A DNA stretch of 64,000 bases from Trichobilharzia regenti (lineage: Eukaryota > Platyhelminthes > Trematoda > Strigeidida > Schistosomatidae). Shown here piece after piece: positions 43,601 through 54,805 of the stretch. The stretch lies in assembly GCA_944472135.2 (NCBI GenBank), contig OX235263.1:7113517-7177516 (forward strand), read 5' to 3'. The translations under genes were made by a program, and so were the position numbers. How positions within the stretch are numbered: position 1 is the stretch's first letter; each line of letters begins with the position of its first letter. Below the pieces are notes generated by a model, which was not told the DNA's origin, made no database searches, and saw nothing but the letters and a program-made list of their open reading frames with translations.

Positions 43601-44764
43601 CCATTAATTACGTTAATAAACTAATGCCCATTCAAACTATCCAATCATTTAACAGGAAAGATATGAACAACATTAATCTGGTTTACATAACATCGAATCA
43701 ATAATGTTGATAGATAACAGCTAAATCGTACCAACATAAAGTAAGCTGAATTTCAGAAAAATTAAGAAAGATAACAATAATACAAATTCATGAATTTATA
43801 GTCTCTACTGAAGGTTGGCCAGGGTAATAGTAGGGGCTGGCTGGACTTGCTTCTTTTGAACACAGAACACTGGTTGTTTGAAGCGAATTACAATAGCCTC
43901 TGCCGTTTTTTGAGCATGCGGTGCTTTTATGATTTTGGCAATTTATTAGGCACCCGGTAGATGATGATAGAGAAACATTCTTCCACACTGGCTGGCTGAC
44001 TTTGTGGCCGGCCAGTTCGCACCAGATGGTCCAATATGGAACTGTGGGAGATATTCCCGAGCGAGTATGAAAAGTCAAGTTCCTAGAGCAACAGCCAATA
44101 TAACTCGCTCCACCAGCACAAGCTCAATTGAATTGGTAGATACAATTTGAAGTGCCTAGTCTAGGTACTTCATCTTCCAGTGGAGGTAGCACCATCAGTC
44201 GCGTAGAGAATAAGACGTGTAGTTCGCCAGCATTAAAAGTGTAAAACAGAGGAGTTTTATTATAAGTGAATACTATTCAGGTTTGGAGAAAAGATGCCAA
44301 GAAAAAAGAAACGACTGTTTTACTTCACTATCTGTTAAAAATAAAGAAGTGACAGAGCGAGGAGGCAGAAGAAGAACAAGAAGAGTAAGAAACTGTACAT
44401 GGTTTTTGTTTATTTTAATTTTTCTTTATATTTTCTTAACTCCCTAGTGTATTTCTGTCTTCTCGTTATTTGTTTATTTATTTAATAATAAACTTGTTAA
44501 CTGGGCCTTTATCTGCCTTTTCTCTGTAGAGATTTCTGTAGTTACTATGTTTACAGTTTAGTTGGCAGTGTTGGGCGTACACAATTACCCCCCCCCCCAC
44601 ACACACACACCTGAACACACGTACACACAGAGATGTACACCATCATGTGTACACGTGTTTCAAAAAACAAATGTGAATTGTAATGGACATGTAAAAACTT
44701 TCTGTATACGTTGATGAAACTAGAATTTGCACCATGTAAACAATAAAATCTCTTTTAGAGAAAT
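43601..44764. other. Unassigned stretch with a 96-codon minus frame
   Basis: A minus-strand frame at 43788-44078 includes a Cys/His-containing part (CLINCQNHKSTACSKNGRGY), too irregular to call a zinc knuckle. 44100-44290 looks promoter- or leader-like (CCAAT-type AGCCAATATAACTCGC, TTTTATTATAAG), but no supported gene follows. A C run and (CA)n lie at 44587-44615. Confidence 0.35.
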
Positions 44765-44835
44765 CATATGGAATCTAGGGTGTGTGAGTTTCGTCCTATA
44801 TAGGGGTCATCAGCTGAATATGAGATTTTTGGTCA
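44765..44835 (-). repeat. Sm-alpha-like hammerhead fragment
   Basis: Minus strand: CAGCUGAUGA, a weak stem II ending GGAC, GAAAC and CUAGAUUCC. The canonical CUGAUGA and GAAA are kept, but stem II lacks one pair and stem III is unpaired. About 70 bp only. Confidence 0.55.
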
Positions 44836-44924
44836 TCTTTAGTCTATACTTTACAAGGATTCAAGCTCAGGCCAGCATCATACCACAGACTCTCTGTCTG
44901 TCCGTGATACTGTTAGTATATTGA

Positions 44925-45815
44925 TATTTAGCTAAGAGGCAAGTAAAATCCTGAATCGCATCATCCTGGAGAGAATAAAGGATGCACTGGATACAGAATC
45001 CCACCTGCCGAAACAAGCTGGATTCAGGAAAGTCAGGCAAATCATGTACTGACCAAATTGTAACTCTACGCATCATCATCATCATCACAGAACAAAGCAT
45101 GGAATGGCCATCAATCAAACCTCTACCTCAACTTTATAGACTTTGAGAAAACCTTCGACAGACAGCGTTGACCGCGAAGTAATTTGGAAACTATTTGAGT
45201 ATTACGGTGTGCAGCTCCCAAATATTCATCAACCTTATTCAACAGCTGGTTGTGTGACAACGGCACATGTCAAGTGATCCAAACCGGAAAACTCAGCGAG
45301 GTATTTGGAGTAAACACAGGAGTCAGACAAGGTTGCTTATTATCACCATGGATATTCTTAATTGTGAGGGGTTGACTGGATTAGGCGTCAGACAGTGGGA
45401 AACGAGAAGACAGGGATATCCTGGACCGATCGATGTGAAGAACTTAGAAGATCTAGATTTCGTGCGTGGATAATTTATGTTTGATGTCACACAAAATCGA
45501 AGACTTACAAGCGAAAACCCACCGACAAACTAGTCAAAGAAGCAGCCGGCGAAGACAGGACTCCAGGTGAAAATAGACAAGACGGAGGTTATGAAAATAA
45601 CCAACCAACAACAACAACAGAAGCAACATCCAGCGCCAATCACAATCAAGGGTGACATGGAGGGGATCGTGTGAAGAGGAGTTGAGACAGTATGGACTAA
45701 CATGGATGCAGGTGAAAAGTACAGCAGAAAGAAGACAGAAGTGGCAAGTGGAGACGTGCAGTTGAAGCCCTATGTTCCACTAAGAACCCAAGGGAAAAAT
45801 AATAATAATACGACG
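44925..45815 (+). pseudogene. LINE-RTE copy 1 of 3 in a row
   Basis: The most informative dead copy. In shifting frames: NRIILERIKDALDTE, LPKQAGFRK with a (CAT)n-expanded RIII region, FDRQ-like after LRKPSTDS, VDREVIWKLFEYYGVQLPN, VNTGVRQGCLLSP (as frameshifted), KTHRQTSQRSS, and the 3' end CEEELRQYGLTWMQVKST with GAAGCCCTATGTTCCACTA and (AAT)n. 5'-truncated inside RT. Confidence 0.82.
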
Positions 45816-46960
45816 CATTCAACATGTTAAGTGATCCACAACGGAAATATCAGCAAGGCGTTCTAAGTGAATACAAGGGTAAGATGAGACTGCTGCTTGA
45901 CTACTATCACCAATGATACACTTGCTTGTGGTGGACTGGATGATGCGTCAGACTTGTGAATGGGAGTGAGAAGATAAGAATATGTTGGAACAACGATAAG
46001 AAGACTCTATATCGAAGGTCTGGATTTCACGCTTGGCTGACTTATGTTTAATGTCACACACACATACAAACTCTAAGACTTACGGGTAAAAACCATCAAA
46101 CTGGCTGACTGAAGAGGCTGGCAGGAAGCGAAGACAGGACTTCAGGGGAACGTAGAGAAGGTGGAGACGGAGTTGGTGGAGATAACCAACCAACCAACCA
46201 ACCAACAGCAACTGTAACAACAACCAGCACCAATCATCATCAATGGGAGAGATTTGACAGAGATTAACTCCTTCACTTATCTGGTCAGGAAGCATGGTTT
46301 CAACCCATTGCCAATGGAAAGTATGAAGACGTCAAAGTTAGCCAGTCAGTCAGAATCGGAAAGGCAAGATACACCTTCATCAACCAACACCTGAAACCAA
46401 CTCGGAAGTCTTCTTCACTAACCCAGTCAGTCAGGAGAAACAAACAACAAGATTCGGATTCTGTTCAATACAAATGTGAAGTCAATCAGTCAGTCGCTTC
46501 TTCTATACGGATTAGAAACTTAGCCAGTGCTTCACAAAAAGGATTTCCAACAGGTTATTGAAGACTTTCATCAACAGCCACCTTCAATGACTCCGAATTG
46601 AAGATCAGATGGCAGACAAGAAAGAATTAGGAACAGGAAACTATGGCAACAAACCAAAGGATGAGAACCTATTCCTCAACAAATATGTAAGAGCAAATGG
46701 ATATGGATTGAGCATACGTCCAGGAGACCATCGAATGAAATCACACGCAGACTAGACCATCGGTTGAGTGGAAGGCGGATGGGAAACGACAAGTTGTGCA
46801 CTGGTCCGAGGATGACATAGAGGAGGCCATGCAAGGATAAGATGATGGCTAACCAGATGAAGAGGATAGCAAAGAGTAGCGCACAAAAAGGGGAGACGTT
46901 CTGTTGAAGCCCTGTATTCTACTCGTAAACTCAAAGGAACTATAATTATAATAATACGAG
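45816..46960 (+). pseudogene. LINE-RTE copy 2 of 3 in a row
   Basis: Starts at the segment equivalent to 'VIHNGNISKAF' and runs through INHQHLKPTRKSS, RFCSIQM.SQSVASSIRI, KRISNRLLKTFINSHLQ and EHTSRRPSNEITRRLDHRLS to GAAGCCCTGTATTCTACTCG and (AAT)n. Multiple stops. Confidence 0.8.
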
Positions 46961-47552
46961 GCATTTATCTTATATCTTTACCGTTGTTATTCCAGCTCTT
47001 GGTGGATGCTCACCACTAATGAATCTCAAACAAGGACTTGCCTGGCTACTATCACCGACAATATTCCACATTGTAGTGAAGTGGGTCATGCAACAGACTG
47101 TGTATGGACACATCGAGAAGATGGACATACTCTGAACCCAAGTAGATCTGGACTTCACGTGTGGATGATTTATGTCTAATGTCATACAAACACTGATATC
47201 TTCAGGCGAAAACCAACAAACCGACAGAAGAAGGTGGCAGACAGCGGAGACAGGACTCCAGGTGGTGAACATAGAGGAGACGAAGGTGGTGAAGGTAACC
47301 AACTGACAATAACAGCATGTAATATTCACCTCCAACAGGAGGATTCTAAATGAAGTCACTTCTAGGCAGTATTTTTTCAGCTAAAAACAATACAGATGAC
47401 AATGTAGAAGGCAGGTTCTGAAAGGTAAAACAGGAGGCCTTCATCATCAGGCCTGAAATCAATGCGGAAATCGACTGCACTCCGTAGTATAAAGAACAAG
47501 ACTCGAAATTTCAACACTAACGTCAAATCAGTCAGTATTTCGACGTGATTCA
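46961..47552 (+). pseudogene. LINE-RTE copy 3 of 3, left part
   Basis: The same 5' start region as copy 2 (TGGCTACTATCACCGACAAT). It runs to AATTTCAACACTAACGTCAA and ATCAGTCAGTATTTCGACG, where the intact LINE-CR interrupts it at the duplicated TGATTCA. Confidence 0.8.
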
Positions 47553-50500
47553 TAGTCATCGAATGACCTTGGTGGCCTGTTTGAATATTTTTGGGCTACC
47601 ACATTCCATGTACATTTTGCATCTATTTACTCGTATTTTATTGGTATTTACATATCACATTATGCATTCTAATCGTATTATCCACTCCCGGGATTTTATA
47701 AAACGTTTTAAACCCAAAAACTTTCATATTTGCAATAAACTCAAGAAAAAGCACCATGGAGGTTGGCAGCGTGCCTTAAAATCTACACCCATACATCACA
47801 CCACTGTTCCAGTTATCATTAGTACCAACTGCCGGTCCCTGCCTAATAAAATTCTGGATTTTCAGTCTCTGTTGTCTTCTAGTACCTACCACAATACTGG
47901 TATTGTCACTCTGCAAGAAACCTGGCTCCATGACTCATACGATGACAATATTGTGTCTCTAAACAATTTCAATGTTTTTCGACAAGACCATGTTTGTTCC
48001 AAGAAAAAATGTGGTGGAGGTGTTGCAACTTTTATTCACTCAAAATGGTCCATTTCAAACAAAGTTTGTTTCAAATTCTCGAATGACTTCATTGATTGCA
48101 TCACTGTGAGATGTCGCCCGAAACACCTGTCAAAATACAAATTCATTTATATTTCTAATGTTTATGTCTCTCCTGGCTGTACCATATTGGATTTATCTAT
48201 GTTCGCCGATGAATTCACCGCTTTTGCTGCAGCTTGTTTCGAGAACTCTTTATCAATAGTAACTGGCGACTTCAATGGAAGCGATTGCTCCTTCCTTATA
48301 TCACTTGGTCATGACAATATTGTTAACTTTGCCACCCGTCTTGGTAAAAAACTGGATCTAGTATTTATCAATGATGTTGGTATATATGAAGCTCGCAAAC
48401 GTGCTCCTCTACTTAATTCTGACCACTGCATCATACGTGTACTGCCTAAAATATATTCCAAATCACACAAAGGTGTCCTCTCTCACCTCTACAGTAAAGT
48501 TCAACGGAGATGCTACTCAAAAGACAACCTAGACAAGCTCAGATGCATGTTGAAAGACACTAACTGGGACTTATTTACAGAACAAACATTAGATGAAACA
48601 ATCACAAACACTACCGATTATCTTAAATTCTGTTTCGAAATATGTTGTCCTAAAGAAACATTATTCATTCGATTTGATCGCTTATCTTCGCCATATCTCA
48701 AAAAGCTACGTAGAAATAAAGAACTGTTGTTCAAAACTAATGATAAGCCTGGTGTAAAAAAGTTAAACATGCTGATAAAACTGGAAATAAAAAGACTAAG
48801 TGTTTTATATAATCAAAGATTTTTGTCATGTAAAACCCCTTCTAATTTATGGAAACTTTTCAAAGAAATTACTAACGGTAAGCGATGTATTTCTGTTCCA
48901 TCTCTTAATGTTGACACTCTTAATAAATCTTTCATACGCTCTTCTGTTGATACCCTTCCAAATGATACAAATCATATTGACAATAACTTTAGTGGTTTTA
49001 ATACCCTTGATGTGCTTAAATGTCTCCGGTCTCTTAAGCCTTCTCAAAGCCTTGGTCCTGACGGCATACCTGCCATTGTCCTCAGGAATTGTGCTGATAT
49101 TTTGTGTTATCCTCTTACTAACATTTTTAATGCCTCTTTTTCCGGTAACGTTCTACCTTTTGCATGGAAAAACATTAAAATTATCCCTATACCAAAACCA
49201 TCTTCTGGTTCTGATATTAAATTTCGGCCTATTGCAATTACTTCCCCCTTTTTAAAATTGATGGAAAAATTACTTTTACTTCGTCTTGAACCCGCTTTGA
49301 AACCTTTTAATGATCCTAAACAATTTGCATACAAACATGGTAGAAGTACCTTGGATGCTGCGGTTGTCTTATATCACAATGTTGTCTCTTGTTTAGACAA
49401 AGGTGCTAAATATGTTCGTAGTGCTTTCTTAGACTACACATCTGCTTTTGACTCTGTACCTAGGGGCCTTTTGTTAAATAAGCTATCATTGACACAAACA
49501 GGATCCTGGGCTAAGAGTTGGTTGCATTCCTATTTTTCTGATAGAATGCAGTATACTGTATATAACGGCAAATCTTCTTCTACCTCGCTTACAAAATCCG
49601 GTGTTCCACAAGGTGCTGTCCTCTCTCCTTTTCTTTTTTCTTTCTTCCTACATGACCTGCCTCATTCAAACGAAACTAACTTTGTTAAATATGCAGATGA
49701 TCTGACTGTATCACTGCCTATCACTTCCGAGTCTGACAGCTCCAAACTTAATAGCTTTCTGTTGGACATCAACAACTGGTCCAAGTCAAATGGTCTTATA
49801 TTAAATCCTTCCAAATGTCAGGTGCTTGACTTTACTTTCAAGCATCGACGTGACTTACTTGAACTAGTTAACTCGCATGATCCCTGTAGCATAGATGGCA
49901 CGGAAATTGAAACCAAATCAAGCATTAAATACCTTGGATTAGTTTTTTCCTCTGACCTTTCATGGTCATCCCATATCTTATCTATCTCTAAGAAAATGTT
50001 TCGTCTTACCTTCTACATTAAAAAGTTAAGACAATCAGGTATCAACCAACCTTTAGTTTTGCAATTTTTAAACTCCTGTATTTTACCTATTGTACTCTAC
50101 TGCTCTCCATTAATCTTTCCTGGGCTTCTCAAAAAAGATTATATCATATTACGAAGAGTATTAAATGCTGTGAGTAGAGCTTGTGGTCTGCCACTGCATG
50201 AGCTCGCTAATACTATAGTCGAGAGGCATATAAATTCCTGTACGAAATGGGCAAAGGCTATAATGTCAGACCCTCTGCACCCCCTTTATTCACACCTGTC
50301 CCCTTGTATCTCATCAGGTAGGACGAGAAGTCAATATAAAAAGATATATGCTCGTACTACTAAGTATAGAAATTCTACAATACCCTATTTAGCGCGTACT
50401 TTATGTGACGAAGACTCTGTTAGACGTGAAACTTACAAGTTACTATGTAATTAGCACAGTGAATCGACCCTTTTATCGTTCATCTTTCTGTATTTTATGG

Positions 50501-50791
50501 TGTCACTTTCTATCGTTTAAATCGTTACTCTGCTATTTTATTTTAGTTGGTATTACTATTATTACTACAATTTTGTACTTTATACATATTTTTCTCCGTA
50601 TGGCACACAGTATTTTGCTACGTAGCTGCTACAACAATCGTTTTATTACTATTATGTATTGTGTATTTTTAATTTTTTTGTCGTTTTTGAGTAAATTAGA
50701 TGCAATATTGTACTGAATGCTGAAAATTCCTTGCTGTATCATGAGTACTGTTTTTGGAATAAAGCTATTATTATTATTATTATTATTATTA
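47553..50791 (+). mobile_element. LINE-CR, essentially intact CR1/jockey-like element
   Basis: 3239 bp flanked by the 7-bp duplication TGATTCA at 47546-47552 and 50792-50798. Joining the flanks restores contiguous LINE-RTE alignment (GATTCAGAGACTTTG), which proves insertion. It has one long reading frame, a 340-bp 3' UTR, AATAAA at 50758-50763 and an (ATT)n tail. The 5' leader is only 10 bp, so the copy is either full length with a tiny leader or slightly 5'-truncated. No separate ORF1 is present. Confidence 0.92.
47563..50454 (+). CDS. LINE endonuclease-reverse transcriptase (CR1/jockey-like)
   Basis: 963 codons from the first ATG, with no stop or frameshift. It nicks target DNA and primes cDNA synthesis on the LINE RNA. 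An AP-type endonuclease comes first: N89 in TNCRSLPNK, E119 in LQETWL, D236/N238 in VTGDFNG, and D287-H288 in SDHC. The RT follows: GPDGIPA at about 498, LDYTSAFDSV with D624 and D630, GVPQGAVLSP at 680, and catalytic YADD at 710-713. The C-terminal region ends ARTLCDEDSVRRETYKLLC; there is no RNase H or zinc knuckle. All key catalytic residues are present. Overall layout resembles Perere/SR-type schistosome LINEs; I do not assign a named family. Confidence 0.93.
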   Translation: MTLVACLNIFGLPHSMYILHLFTRILLVFTYHIMHSNRIIHSRDFIKRFKPKNFHICNKLKKKHHGGWQRALKSTPIHHTTVPVIISTNCRSLPNKILDFQSLLSSSTYHNTGIVTLQETWLHDSYDDNIVSLNNFNVFRQDHVCSKKKCGGGVATFIHSKWSISNKVCFKFSNDFIDCITVRCRPKHLSKYKFIYISNVYVSPGCTILDLSMFADEFTAFAAACFENSLSIVTGDFNGSDCSFLISLGHDNIVNFATRLGKKLDLVFINDVGIYEARKRAPLLNSDHCIIRVLPKIYSKSHKGVLSHLYSKVQRRCYSKDNLDKLRCMLKDTNWDLFTEQTLDETITNTTDYLKFCFEICCPKETLFIRFDRLSSPYLKKLRRNKELLFKTNDKPGVKKLNMLIKLEIKRLSVLYNQRFLSCKTPSNLWKLFKEITNGKRCISVPSLNVDTLNKSFIRSSVDTLPNDTNHIDNNFSGFNTLDVLKCLRSLKPSQSLGPDGIPAIVLRNCADILCYPLTNIFNASFSGNVLPFAWKNIKIIPIPKPSSGSDIKFRPIAITSPFLKLMEKLLLLRLEPALKPFNDPKQFAYKHGRSTLDAAVVLYHNVVSCLDKGAKYVRSAFLDYTSAFDSVPRGLLLNKLSLTQTGSWAKSWLHSYFSDRMQYTVYNGKSSSTSLTKSGVPQGAVLSPFLFSFFLHDLPHSNETNFVKYADDLTVSLPITSESDSSKLNSFLLDINNWSKSNGLILNPSKCQVLDFTFKHRRDLLELVNSHDPCSIDGTEIETKSSIKYLGLVFSSDLSWSSHILSISKKMFRLTFYIKKLRQSGINQPLVLQFLNSCILPIVLYCSPLIFPGLLKKDYIILRRVLNAVSRACGLPLHELANTIVERHINSCTKWAKAIMSDPLHPLYSHLSPCISSGRTRSQYKKIYARTTKYRNSTIPYLARTLCDEDSVRRETYKLLCN

Positions 50792-50798
50792 TGATTCA

Positions 50799-50990
50799 GA
50801 GACTTTGTCATGAAAACCATTTCTAACAGTCTACTACACACTCTAATCAACGGAGACACCGTCACTGCATTCTGAAGACCAGATAGTCAGCCGAATTTAT
50901 CCACATATTATCGATTTATCATTCTGAATACATACCAAAATGAAATGGATCAATCCATTAGATCACAAGCAGAACAGAAGATGAAGAGAC
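50799..50990 (+). pseudogene. LINE-RTE copy 3 of 3, right part
   Basis: Continues 46961-47552 after the intact LINE: SETL, then a region comparable to 'TNKLQTFIN' in other copies. Further on the match is too weak to follow and the family 3' end is missing. Confidence 0.55.
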
Positions 50991-51004
50991 GGTTATGTTT
51001 GAAG

Positions 51005-51600
51005 TCAGAGGGTGCATGGTGACTAGCGGTGGAATCCAGGATAACGCGCATTTCGTCCTATTCAGGACTCGTTAGCTAATGTATGTACCTGAATTCTCCA
51101 GTGATTGATGTTGTTCCCACTGAGGCTCGAACCTAGTGCCCATCATTTCAAACGCCAAAACGCTATCCACTAAACCACTTGGGTGATGAGAGCCACCTCT
51201 AGTGTAGCGGGTCTTACTAATTATTTAATTCACTTTTAGATTTTCCCGCCGATTGATTCGACTTAAGTGCTCCGTCTACGACTAGTCACCATCTACCACT
51301 TGACTTCAAGCGACACGACCAGAAATTGTGGAATCATCTGAGTAAGGAGACGACATGTTAACCTTAGGCTAAGCACTTTGGTCCAGTCAGTCTACGGGAA
51401 AATATAAAATTGGCTATGAGTCAGTAGAGTTCAGGGTAAGCGTTTTGTCTTATTTGGGACTCATCAACTAACGACTGCGTTTGCACTTGCCTTCACTGAG
51501 AGGATAATAGCATCTCCTGAGAATCACCTCTGTTATCCAAACGCTTAGGAATTTTCCAGCTGGCTCCTGTGTCACGACAGCCACTTTCTACAATATCAGT
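51005..51600. mobile_element. Sm-alpha-like copies next to a PLE, hammerheads decayed
   Basis: 51010-51290 (minus) is a nearly full unit with a hammerhead at 51033-51080: stem II GUCC/GGAC, GAAA and AUCCUGGAUU kept, core CUAACGA (G5 to A). 51345-51400 (plus) is a 3' end piece. 51410-51600 (minus) is an older copy with UUGAUGA, GUCC and AAAA in place of GAAA. The PLE coding region begins about 135 bp further on. Confidence 0.7.
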
Positions 51601-51734
51601 TCATAGAACAATTGATCTGAAAGACTGAAAACTAACCAATGTAAGCAAAACTACGTAATCACTGAAACTCTTGGAAAATTCTCCTTGTAACATATAGAAA
51701 GTCAAAACAAGTGATTCAGCGAAGAGACTCTTTT

Positions 51735-52912
51735 CAAAGAATTTATATATTGAAGATAACAAAGTGAATATAGGGATACCCACTTCAGACTTGAAAGAAC
51801 TACTTTTGAGATGGACATTGAATGTACAGTTTACTTTAAGTGAAACAATCTACACACAGAAGGATAGTATTGAAATGGATTCTCCCTTGGGTCCTTTCCT
51901 TGCAGACTATTTTATGTCCAGTCTAGAAAATGGTCAGTTGAAGCCTACAATCTAAAGCTTTCAAATGTATAAAAGGTATGTAGATGACACCTTTATTATT
52001 TGTAATAGTGATTGTAACTTGAATAATATATATTAAGTGTATTTAGTGGCTGCCATCCTGCGATAAAATTCATACTCGAAATGGAGAATGAGTCTAGCAT
52101 TCATTTCCTCGATGTGAACTTATTAAGGAGAATCGATGGAACTCTGAAGAGATCGATTTATCGAAAGATGTCATGGAATGACCAACTGACAAATTTCTAC
52201 AGCTGGGTACCGATTGGTCGAAAACGAAACCTGGTCCGGTCTCTTGCCACTCGCATTCGGCGCATATATATAGCCATGATACTGTGGAAGATGAGTTATA
52301 CCTTTTGAAGAAAATCCTAATGGAAAGTGGATTTCCACCACGTTTTATAGATAAGAATATACATTCAAATCGCATAAAACGTGACTTATCATCAGTACCC
52401 GAGAAAATACTTTACATGAGCTTGGATTTCAAAGGGGACTTAGCTTCCAATATCATGAAACGAAGGATATTGCAGTCCCTCAAAAGAGAATTTCCTGCTG
52501 TATCTCTGAGGATAGCCTTTACTAGTCAACCATTACTGTTCAATAACCTGAAGGACAAGATCACGTTGCTCACCAACTCTATGTGTGTTTATCAATTCAC
52601 CTGCTCTTGTGGAGTTAGGTATATTGGTTGTTCGACTCGAGTTTTCTCCAAGAGGGTGCAAGAACGCTCACTATCCTGCATGGTAGTTACGAAGAGGTGG
52701 AAGCGCGATCACTGAACATCTGGTCGATAATGAACACCTTATCTCTATAGCCTCCATCTTTAAAGTCATCTACAAGGCAAAGAGTAATTTACCCAAATCA
52801 CTACGTAGCCGACTCATTTCTATTGCTGAAGCTTTGGCTATTGAAACAGAAAAGCCAGATCTCTGTGTACAGAAAAAGTTCGTTCAACCCCTCCAACTTT
52901 CATGGTCTTAAT
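51735..52912 (+). pseudogene. Penelope-like element, RT to endonuclease, lightly damaged
   Basis: In order: VNIGIPTSDLKELL, SIEMDSPLGPFLADYFMSSLE (RT), KRYVDDTFIIC with YVDD at about 51978-51989, SSIHFLDVNLLRR, PRFIDKNIHSNRIKR, YMSLDFKGDLASNIMKRR, VYQFTCSCGVRYIGCSTRV (GIY-YIG nuclease), AITEHLVDNEHLI and SLRSRLISIAEALAIETEKP to a stop at 52912. The N-terminal RT part is missing, there are stops near 51955 and 52035, and a frameshift near 52690. The best-preserved PLE here. Confidence 0.88.
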
Positions 52913-53870
52913 CCCTCTATGCTAAAATATGGTAATCCCCAATCATATTTTAGCTCTACCAGTTTTTCATTTTTCATGTTTTCATTTTGACTATTCAATT
53001 TGTATTCTCTTCCTTGATTACATCAATTGTCACTATCACTACTCTCACTTTGAACTGTCCCCGGTATTATTTCACTTGTTCCACTTGTCATTCTAAATCA
53101 ATTCTGTTTTATAACGTTAAATTCTATGCTATCAAATTTCACACAATATTACGTAACGTTTTTATTTTATTCGATTTGTCTACTAATCCTATAATTGCGC
53201 AACCTTTTTCAAGTTCTATCCATCCAATGTTTTATTCTATATTATTCTATATACATGACATTAATTTGCTTTGCCACTTGACATTTAACTACGATTATAA
53301 TCACAAACATTTTAGTTTTAACTACACTTCATACTACTATTATTATTTTATGCATTTACTCCTAAGATTCAATCCTCTCACCGGATATAACTTCTTAAAA
53401 ACCGTTTATATATACAATTGTACAGCTTGATGATAAATTCGTTGTTGAAAATAGTCTCTTCGCTGAATGGGTCACTTCTTTTTATCACTGAAACTCTCTT
53501 TTTCTATTTGATTAACAACTAACTTATTAATAAATCAGCAAAACATCAAAATATCTTTGCGCAAATATTTATTGATCGTCTATAGGTGCGAATTTTCCTG
53601 TCTACAATACATCACGTTGTTGTCGGTGTGAACTGCTGTCAATGTTGGTGAATATTGAATGGGCAATATATGGTTTGTTTATTCGAATGAATGTCAATTT
53701 TTGCGACAGGCAGCAATGATGGCTGTGATTTAATCGTACAGTGTTTAGCAGAAGATTCGAGAAAAAGGATCAAAATTTATTATTGTGATTTATTCTAATG
53801 CTTATTCATAAACTTTAACTTGTAGTAACCCTGTGATCTTGGTTGTTCATTGTCTATGAAGAAATAAAAT
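52913..53870. other. Pyrimidine- and AT-rich DNA after the PLE
   Basis: A long T/C-rich plus-strand frame at 52987-53430 (147 codons, Tyr/Phe/Ile-rich) looks compositional rather than coding. It may be the PLE 3' untranslated region. Nothing else is recognised. Confidence 0.45.
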
Positions 53871-53874
53871 GCCT

Positions 53875-54145
53875 TCAAGTATTGATTTCTGTAAGAATTT
53901 CGTTTGATTGGTTGGAGGATTTCATCATGAAATGACATCAGTTAGAGAACCATTGGCAAACAACCTGAAGTACTGGACAGTGGTCTAGTCCCAGTCGGGG
54001 ACTCTTCATCAGTACGCACCCACCTTTAGAGGTCGAACCCAGGACCTTACAGTTACAAGGCGAGTTCATAGACCATTTAGCCACTGGGGGCCTTGTAACT
54101 GGAAGGTCCTGGGTTCGAACACTAACGGTAGGTGCGTACTGCATA
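53875..54145. repeat. Family C inverted pair with abutting tRNA-like heads
   Basis: 53875-54089 (minus) and 54090-54143 (plus) meet with no spacer. Left B box near 54032, right CCTTGTAACTGG and CCTGGGTTCGAAC. The left hammerhead lost GAAA; the right copy stops at GTACTGCAT. Confidence 0.75.
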
Positions 54146-54609
54146 GGAATGTTTTTTGACGGCCTGAGCGGGTGGGGGTGGCTTAGGGACTGATGGATTT
54201 TACAGTCATTATATCGCTTACTTACAAGTCGATAGTGAATGTATATGAAGTGATGATTTAGGAATGAAATAATTTAGGGCAGTTGGTTAAAGTTTGGTGT
54301 AGTTCTACTTCAATCCCATAACATCTCAAGAAATTCCCTAGTTCAGTGGTTTCTAGGGTTGATATGGGTGTAGAGAGGAAAATCACAGTTCTTCTTTTTC
54401 ATTATGAATTGGGACAGAAAATTTCAATAGTAGTGCTGTTGCTGCTATTCTTACACCCAGCCTACCCCCCTCTCTTTTGGTGTTACTGCTGGGTCACAGT
54501 TTGGAATGCTTGTCAGCCGGAAATAGAACTTGAATCTCTCGGATGGCTGGCGACCATTCTACTATAAAACTACCTGACACTTGAAGATAAGCTCTATTTG
54601 CAGTGGCTA
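54146..54609. other. Nothing recognised
   Basis: A 73-codon plus frame at 54346-54567 has no visible domain. Confidence 0.4.
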
Positions 54610-54805
54610 TTTTTTTTATTTTTTATTTTTGATTACAGCTTGATTCCACACCGTATTTTTGGTACAGGTATGGAATTTTCAGCGTGGATATCGGTAGCCC
54701 AAATTTCGCAGGCCGACCATAGATATCAGGTGTGCGTCGGCGTGGGCTCGAACCCCGGACCATGTGTATGGTCGGCGAGAGTCCTAACCACTGTGCCACC
54801 GACGC
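54610..54805 (-). mobile_element. SINE-A, full-length copy, near consensus
   Basis: Minus-strand GCGTCGGTGGCACAGTGG, B box GGTTCGAGCCC, LINE-CR-like tail and A/T-rich end. One of the least diverged copies. Confidence 0.9.

Noticed and set aside
48800..49255. 151-codon frame inside the LINE protein
   Set aside because: Shadow of the intact LINE-CR reading frame in another phase.
52987..53430. 147-codon membrane-like protein
   Set aside because: Strong T/C skew gives Phe/Tyr/Ile-rich translation by composition; no start context or homologue is recognisable.
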